In this document: in pieces, positions 6,863-10,827 of the stretch | Layout: each line of letters begins with the position of its first letter | How positions within the stretch are numbered: the first letter of the stretch is position 1 | Assembly (NCBI GenBank): GCA_030067055.1 | Contig: JASJAL010000197.1 | Location: 1-10,827, forward strand | Source of the DNA: Kiloniellales bacterium | GTDB lineage: Bacteria; Pseudomonadota; Alphaproteobacteria; Kiloniellales; JAKSBE01 | Reading direction: 5' to 3' | DNA length: 10,827 nt | Translations under genes and position numbers: made by a program | Notes under the pieces: generated by a model | Seen by the model: only the letters and a program-made list of their open reading frames with translations | The model's database searches: none | What the model was told of the DNA's origin: nothing

Positions 6863-6891
6863 ATCATATAGCTGGAACGATCTGGCGACAG
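6863..6891 (-). promoter_or_regulatory. Possible phoX promoter
   Basis: In the 163-bp spacer between phrB and phoX the minus strand has TATGAT (6863-6868, 5 of 6 matches to the -10 consensus). CTGTCG lies 17 bp upstream at 6886-6891. CTGTC is the first half of a PhoB half-site, and PhoB-type promoters often lack a normal -35, but the second half-site 11 bp on (TCGTTCC) matches poorly. PhoB control is therefore only a suggestion. Confidence 0.3.
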
Positions 6892-6955
6892 TGTAATTCT
6901 TCTCTGTTGCAAGCGGACTACGGCAAGACGGCAGAATCCGAAAAATGATCGGCGC

Positions 6956-8407
6956 TCACCGCTCGGCCTTAATCGTCTCCAGTGCGGCCAGGGCCCGCTT
7001 TCGGGCTGCCGCGTGGTCGACGATCGGCCGGGGATAGGTCTCGCCCAGGTCCACGCCGGCGGCGGCGAGGGTCCCGGCATCGGCCTCCCAGGGTGCGTGG
7101 ATCGCTGCCGCCGGCAGCTTCGCCAGCTCCGGTAGCCAGCGCCGCAGGTAGCCGCCTTCGGGATCGAACTTCCGGCTCTGGGTGACCGGGTTGAAGATTC
7201 GGAAGAAGGGCGCGGCATCGGCGCCGCTGCCGGCGACCCATTGCCAGCTCGCCGAATTGCTGGCGAGGTCGGCGTCGACCAGGGTGTCCCAGAACCACGC
7301 CTCGCCGCGACGCCAGTGGATCAGCAGGTGCTTGATCAGGAAGGACGCGGCGACCATGCGCACCCGGTTGTGCATCCAACCGGTCGCCCAGAGCTCTCGC
7401 ATGCCGGCGTCGACCAGGGGATAGCCTGTGCGTCCGCGGGTCCAGGCCCGGTAGGCCGCCTCGTCCTCGCGCCAGGGAAAGGCATCGAAGCTCTGCTTCC
7501 AGTTTCGCTCGGGCAGCTCCGGCCAGTGGTATAGCAGGTGATAGGAGAACTCGCGCCAGCCCAGTTCGCGCAGGAAGGCTTCGCTGCTGGCCGGATCGAG
7601 GCCGCTGGCCGCAGCACTATGGCGGGTCGCATGCCAGATCTGACGCGGCGAAATCTCGCCCCAGTGCAGGTGCGGGGACAGCCGCGAGGTCCCGGGGCTG
7701 TCCGGTAAATCCCGCTGTGCCTGGTAGTCGCCGACCGCCGCGTCCAGGAAGGCCTCCAGCCGGGACTTCGCCCCGGCCTCGCCGGGGGTCCAGCTGTCCC
7801 GCAGGCCGCCGGCCCAGTCCGGTGCGTGGGGTAGGAGCGACCAGTTCTCGAGGGACTCGCCGCGCGCCTCGATACCGTCCGGCAGAGCTTCCGGACGGGG
7901 AAGGGGCCTCGGCGGTGCCGACCGGCCCAGCAAGTGCCGCCAGAAGGGCGTGAATACCTTGAAGGGCCCACCTGATTTGGTTTGTGGGAGCCAGGGCTCG
8001 AAGAGCAGCGCGGCGTTGCCGCTTTCTGCGGTGAGTCCACGCGCGTGGAGTGCGGTCTTGATCCGGGTGTCGCGAGCGATCGCGAAGGGCTCATAGCAGC
8101 GGTTCCAGTACACGGCGCCCGCACCGACCTCGGCTGCCAGTTCGAGGACCACGCGCTCGGCAGGGCCCCGGCGCAGCACGAGGGGCCGGCCCAGGTTTTC
8201 AAGGTCAGCGGCCAGAGACTTCAGGCTGCAGTGCAGCCACCAGCGTCCCGCGCCGCCCGCTGCCCAGCGGCCCGGCGTCTCGTCGTCCAGCACATAGACC
8301 GGCAGGATCGGAGCGTTACGCGCCAGGGCCGCGTCCAGCGCCGGGTTGTCGGCGAGCCGCAAGTCCTGGCGGAACCACAGGATACTGGGGGCGCTATCGC
8401 GGTTCAT
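6956..8407 (-). CDS. phrB: Deoxyribodipyrimidine photolyase (CPD photolyase)
   Basis: This flavoenzyme repairs UV-induced cyclobutane pyrimidine dimers using blue light, in the cytoplasm. The 483-residue length is typical of class I photolyases. The N-terminal antenna domain begins ILWFRQDLRLADNPAL and includes VYVLDD. The FAD-binding C-terminal half shows TSRLSPHLHWGEISPRQIW, GWREFSYHLL, and the long block from TGYPLVDAGMRELWATGWMHNR to DLASNSASWQWVAGSG. W388 and W390 correspond to W382 and W384 of the E. coli enzyme, so the electron-transfer tryptophan is present. The ATG at 8407 gives the normal N-terminus, though its Shine-Dalgarno sequence is weak. pdeM lies 63 bp upstream on the same strand with no hairpin between, suggesting one transcript for two repair genes. 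A chromophore type (folate or deazaflavin) cannot be read. Confidence 0.96.
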   Translation of the reverse strand: MNRDSAPSILWFRQDLRLADNPALDAALARNAPILPVYVLDDETPGRWAAGGAGRWWLHCSLKSLAADLENLGRPLVLRRGPAERVVLELAAEVGAGAVYWNRCYEPFAIARDTRIKTALHARGLTAESGNAALLFEPWLPQTKSGGPFKVFTPFWRHLLGRSAPPRPLPRPEALPDGIEARGESLENWSLLPHAPDWAGGLRDSWTPGEAGAKSRLEAFLDAAVGDYQAQRDLPDSPGTSRLSPHLHWGEISPRQIWHATRHSAAASGLDPASSEAFLRELGWREFSYHLLYHWPELPERNWKQSFDAFPWREDEAAYRAWTRGRTGYPLVDAGMRELWATGWMHNRVRMVAASFLIKHLLIHWRRGEAWFWDTLVDADLASNSASWQWVAGSGADAAPFFRIFNPVTQSRKFDPEGGYLRRWLPELAKLPAAAIHAPWEADAGTLAAAGVDLGETYPRPIVDHAAARKRALAALETIKAER

Positions 8408-8470
8408 GCGGGCGGAGCTTTCGATCGGGCGAGCTGTCGATTGTTGTTACGACACCGCGGCGGCCTGCGA

Positions 8471-9214
8471 TCAGGTCTCCGTTCGCCCGGCGAGGGCCGC
8501 GCTGGGAAAGGCGAAGATCCGGTCGCGGCCGAGCAGGTGGGCGATGAAGCCGCCGGCAAAGTGTCGTGCGATCGACGGGCTGAGGACATCGAGCCCTCCG
8601 GTGAAGGCACCGAAGGCGGGCAAGATCAACCGGCGCCCGTCGGTGACGAAGCAGCGGGCGGTCAGCCGGCGTGCCCGAACCCGGACCGAGGCCTTGGGGT
8701 GGTAGTGGCCGGAGACCTCACCCTCCCAGGGTCCCTGGACCAGGGCCTCGTGCCGAAAAATCAGCGGACCCAGGACGAGCTCAGGCGCGACCTCGCCACC
8801 CCAGTCCTTCGGCGGCAGGGGGTCATGATTGCCGCAGATCCAGATCCAATCGCGGTTCCGGGTCAGTGCCCGGATCCGCTCGGCCGCCGCGCCGTTGAGG
8901 CGCTCCGCCGCGGCCGGATCGTGGAAGGAATCGCCGAGACTCACCACGCGGGCCGGCCGGAGGCGCGCGACCAGGGCCTCGAGTCCGCGCAAGGTGGCTG
9001 CGGTGTCATAGGGTGGCAGCAGGTGGCCGAAAGCGGCAAAGGACGAGGCCTTCTCCAGGTGAAGGTCGGAAACCACGAGAGTTTCCTTTGCCGGCCAATA
9101 GAGCGCGCCAGAGATGTCGGCTCGTAACTCGGTGCCGTTGACCAGCAGCTTCGCCGCCGCGATCGGGCGGGTGGACGCCGGGCTTCGCGGGCGATGGGAT
9201 TGCGGGTTGGTCAT
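8471..9214 (-). CDS. pdeM: Ligase-associated DNA damage response endonuclease PdeM (metallophosphoesterase)
   Basis: This 247-residue calcineurin-like metallophosphoesterase matches PdeM, a nuclease of the bacterial group usually encoded with an Lhr-type helicase, an ATP-dependent DNA ligase and an exonuclease. The segment SGALYWPAKETLVVSDLHLEKASS is characteristic. Metal-binding motifs in order are SDLHLEK (D50, H52), GDSFHD (D95), GNHDP (N129, H130, D131) and GHYHPKA (H170, H172), so the two-metal site is complete. The first 20 residues are Pro/Ser/Arg-rich and could be an over-long start, since no strong Shine-Dalgarno site precedes the ATG at 9214. None of the usual partners is in the window; instead it sits directly upstream of the photolyase gene on the same strand. 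Cytoplasmic. Confidence 0.92.
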   Translation of the reverse strand: MTNPQSHRPRSPASTRPIAAAKLLVNGTELRADISGALYWPAKETLVVSDLHLEKASSFAAFGHLLPPYDTAATLRGLEALVARLRPARVVSLGDSFHDPAAAERLNGAAAERIRALTRNRDWIWICGNHDPLPPKDWGGEVAPELVLGPLIFRHEALVQGPWEGEVSGHYHPKASVRVRARRLTARCFVTDGRRLILPAFGAFTGGLDVLSPSIARHFAGGFIAHLLGRDRIFAFPSAALAGRTET

Positions 9215-9276
9215 CGAGGGCCGACGCGCATAGGATTCGTTAGATCCTTCAAGGATGATAACATTGGACCGAAGTT
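9215..9276. promoter_or_regulatory. Short divergent promoter region with a 13-bp palindrome
   Basis: Only 62 bp separate the ATG of pdeM from that of the rightward secreted protein, so promoters for both must lie here or in the coding ends. ATCCTT-C-AAGGAT at 9244-9256 is a perfect 6-bp inverted repeat around one base. It is a plausible binding site for a dimeric regulator, centred between the two genes. No clear -35/-10 pair was found. Confidence 0.35.
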
Positions 9277-10740
9277 ATGCGGACATCGGCCGTCATAGCA
9301 CTGCTGCTGCTTTCCATCATCCCTGCAGTGTGGGGGCAGCAGCCCTTGCGCGCAGGGCCGCACCTAACGGCCGAGGAACTACAGTCTTTACACGGGGCCT
9401 ATGACAGCCGGGAACTGCAGCTGCTGGTGACCAGCAGCCAGGGTGGTGCTGGCGAGAGGACCCGTGTGGTCACCCTCGGTCCGGACTATGTCGCCGTTGC
9501 GTCGGAAGACGGCCAAACCATCTTCGACACCAAGTTCAAGCGGCTGCTGCAGGTCGATCGCGAGGCCGGGGCCTTCTATAACAACTCGCTCTTCGCACCG
9601 GCCGCCTTCGTCGAAAGAGAGTTGGAGAAGCGGATCAATCTCCACAAGGCGGTGTTGCGTGCTGGAATCAAAGCGGACAAGGTGCCGCCGAACCTCAAGA
9701 CCTTTTGGATCGAATCCGACCTTGGCGCTGAGGCGGACCGTGATGCCCCGCTCGAACTGGAACGGATCGAACATGACGATGGCTCGGTCTCGGTTCTCTT
9801 CGAACGTGAAGTGGTGGCGATTTGGAGTTTGTCGCAGATTCCGTTGACCCTAGGGCTACAACAGAAACTGCGTCTCTTCATGCAGTACCATCTAAAGCTC
9901 CACCCGCGCCTACGGCGCGCCATCCTGACCGAGGGAAAGCTACCGGCGGAGATCCAATACCGCCGTTTCAAGGGCGACCAGCTACAGGAGGAAAATGTTC
10001 GTTTCGCGTTGTCGCAGCGCCGCCGCGCGGCCTTTCCACTCGCCAGCGATCTGGAGTCGCGGCCCGAGCCGAGATCGGACGCGGCCTTCGAGCGCGATCT
10101 ATATCCAGTGATGGTCGCGGCGGCCGTCGGGCGGGAGGGCCGCGGCCCGACCACCTTTCCAAGTTACCTCGCCGAGGCGAGGGCGGCGATCGGCCGCGGC
10201 GCCCTTCTTGAGGCCTGGCTGACCCTGATGGAGGCGACCCTGCACTACCTACCGCGCTCGGCTATCTGTCCTGAGGGGACCGCTGGCGGCAGCGATTGTA
10301 TCGGCCGCCAGGTGGTGGAGGACGTACTCCTCGAGGATGAGCGGGTCCGTGAGGTGCAGACTGCGTTGGCAATGGGACAGCGCGCCGGGAAGCCGAAAGA
10401 GCTGATCGAAAGGCTGGGCCGGATTTCCCGAAAGGGGATCTCCAAGGGCTACCTGCTGGATGTCTTCCGCGGCAACGCGCTATCCCAGCGGCCGGACTTG
10501 TTGGAGACCTTCAAACTGGATCCGGTCGCCCTGATTGCCAGCGGGATCTACGCGAGCCCATATGTCCCGAGCTTTTACAGGGACCTGGGCGACCACTTCG
10601 CTCGCAACCTCGACTACGTGCGCGCCTTCCTCTGCTGGGATCTGGGGCGGGCGTTGCCGGACGGCGCGACTAACGAGAGCCTGCTGTCAATCTCCGCGCT
10701 CGAGGCTGACCTGGAGCGCCGCTTCCCCGAGTTCTTCTAG
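9277..10740 (+). CDS. Secreted protein of unknown function, 487 residues
   Basis: No family is recognised. The first 20 residues form a standard Sec signal peptide (MRTSAVIALLLLSIIPAVWG, with cleavage likely before QQ), and there is no lipobox, so the product should be periplasmic or secreted. The mature protein has no further obvious membrane segment. An N-terminal part (about residues 35-190) is rich in short beta-like stretches such as RTRVVTLGPDYVAVAS and a DTKFKRLLQVDRE block. The C-terminal half is rich in helices. C331 and C341 lie ten residues apart and could form a disulfide; a third cysteine is C453. The start is the first possible one, because an in-frame TAA lies at 9259-9261; only a weak GAAG precedes it. 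Its TAG overlaps by four bases the stop of the leftward gene beyond. Strong G/C third-position bias supports a real gene. Confidence 0.85.
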   Translation: MRTSAVIALLLLSIIPAVWGQQPLRAGPHLTAEELQSLHGAYDSRELQLLVTSSQGGAGERTRVVTLGPDYVAVASEDGQTIFDTKFKRLLQVDREAGAFYNNSLFAPAAFVERELEKRINLHKAVLRAGIKADKVPPNLKTFWIESDLGAEADRDAPLELERIEHDDGSVSVLFEREVVAIWSLSQIPLTLGLQQKLRLFMQYHLKLHPRLRRAILTEGKLPAEIQYRRFKGDQLQEENVRFALSQRRRAAFPLASDLESRPEPRSDAAFERDLYPVMVAAAVGREGRGPTTFPSYLAEARAAIGRGALLEAWLTLMEATLHYLPRSAICPEGTAGGSDCIGRQVVEDVLLEDERVREVQTALAMGQRAGKPKELIERLGRISRKGISKGYLLDVFRGNALSQRPDLLETFKLDPVALIASGIYASPYVPSFYRDLGDHFARNLDYVRAFLCWDLGRALPDGATNESLLSISALEADLERRFPEFF

Positions 10741-10826
10741 CTCGAAAGCGGCAGCCGGGCCTGGTCGCTGCCCTCCGTGGCCTCGGCGATCAAGCCCTGG
10801 GCGCCCTCGTCCAGCAATTCGTCGAA
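10737..10826 (-). CDS. C-terminal end of an unidentified leftward gene (runs off the window)
   Basis: The minus strand stays open from the window edge for 29 codons, ending in ARLPLSS and TAG. Third positions are almost all G or C, as in the real genes here. It would converge on the secreted unknown protein with a CTAG overlap of the two stops. The fragment is too short to identify, and an untranslated spacer remains possible. Confidence 0.45.
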   Translation of the reverse strand, partial: FDELLDEGAQGLIAEATEGSDQARLPLSS

Positions 10827-10827
10827 G

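Noticed and set aside
6793..7218. Upstream in-frame extension of phoX into phrB
   Set aside because: It overlaps the photolyase coding region, and the ATG at 6792 has a good ribosome-binding site and a proper Tat signal.
7982..9127. Plus-strand open frame spanning phrB and pdeM
   Set aside because: It crosses two well-identified genes on the other strand and shows no domain.

Overview
The window looks like a chromosomal stretch of a high-GC Gram-negative bacterium, most likely an alphaproteobacterium. This is an inference from strong G/C third-position bias, several Tat- and lipoprotein-exported proteins, a PdeM-type nuclease and a PhoX phosphatase. No RNA gene, CRISPR array, insertion sequence or prophage gene was seen.

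Layout, left to right. A 5'-truncated znuA (zinc ABC transporter binding protein with a very His-rich loop) runs rightward off the left edge. It converges on a leftward Tat-exported cyclase/kynurenine-formamidase-family protein, with a strong 12-bp hairpin between them. About 200 bp separates the cyclase gene from a divergent, rightward lipoprotein of the tyrosine/serine phosphatase family with an intact CX5R loop. This converges tail to tail, 40 bp apart, on a leftward lipoprotein whose C-terminal half carries a kinase-like signature (atypical PI3/4-kinase, HipA, FAM20 or CotH type). The kinase-like gene has an exact TATAAT box in its leader. Upstream of it, on the same strand, lie phoX (Tat-exported alkaline phosphatase, with its own terminator hairpin), phrB (CPD photolyase) and pdeM (metallophosphoesterase of the ligase-associated DNA-damage-response group). 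Divergent from pdeM across only 62 bp is a rightward 487-residue secreted protein of unknown function. Its stop codon overlaps by 4 bases the stop of an unidentified leftward gene that runs off the right edge.

Functionally there are two themes. One is exported proteins: zinc capture, a cyclase-family hydrolase, PhoX phosphate scavenging, a phosphatase lipoprotein, a kinase-like lipoprotein and a secreted unknown. The other is DNA repair: pdeM followed by phrB, probably co-transcribed. The most unusual item is the tail-to-tail pair of a predicted phosphatase lipoprotein and a predicted kinase-like lipoprotein. The kinase-like gene is also visibly lower in GC than its neighbours. Whether the two act on the same target is speculation.
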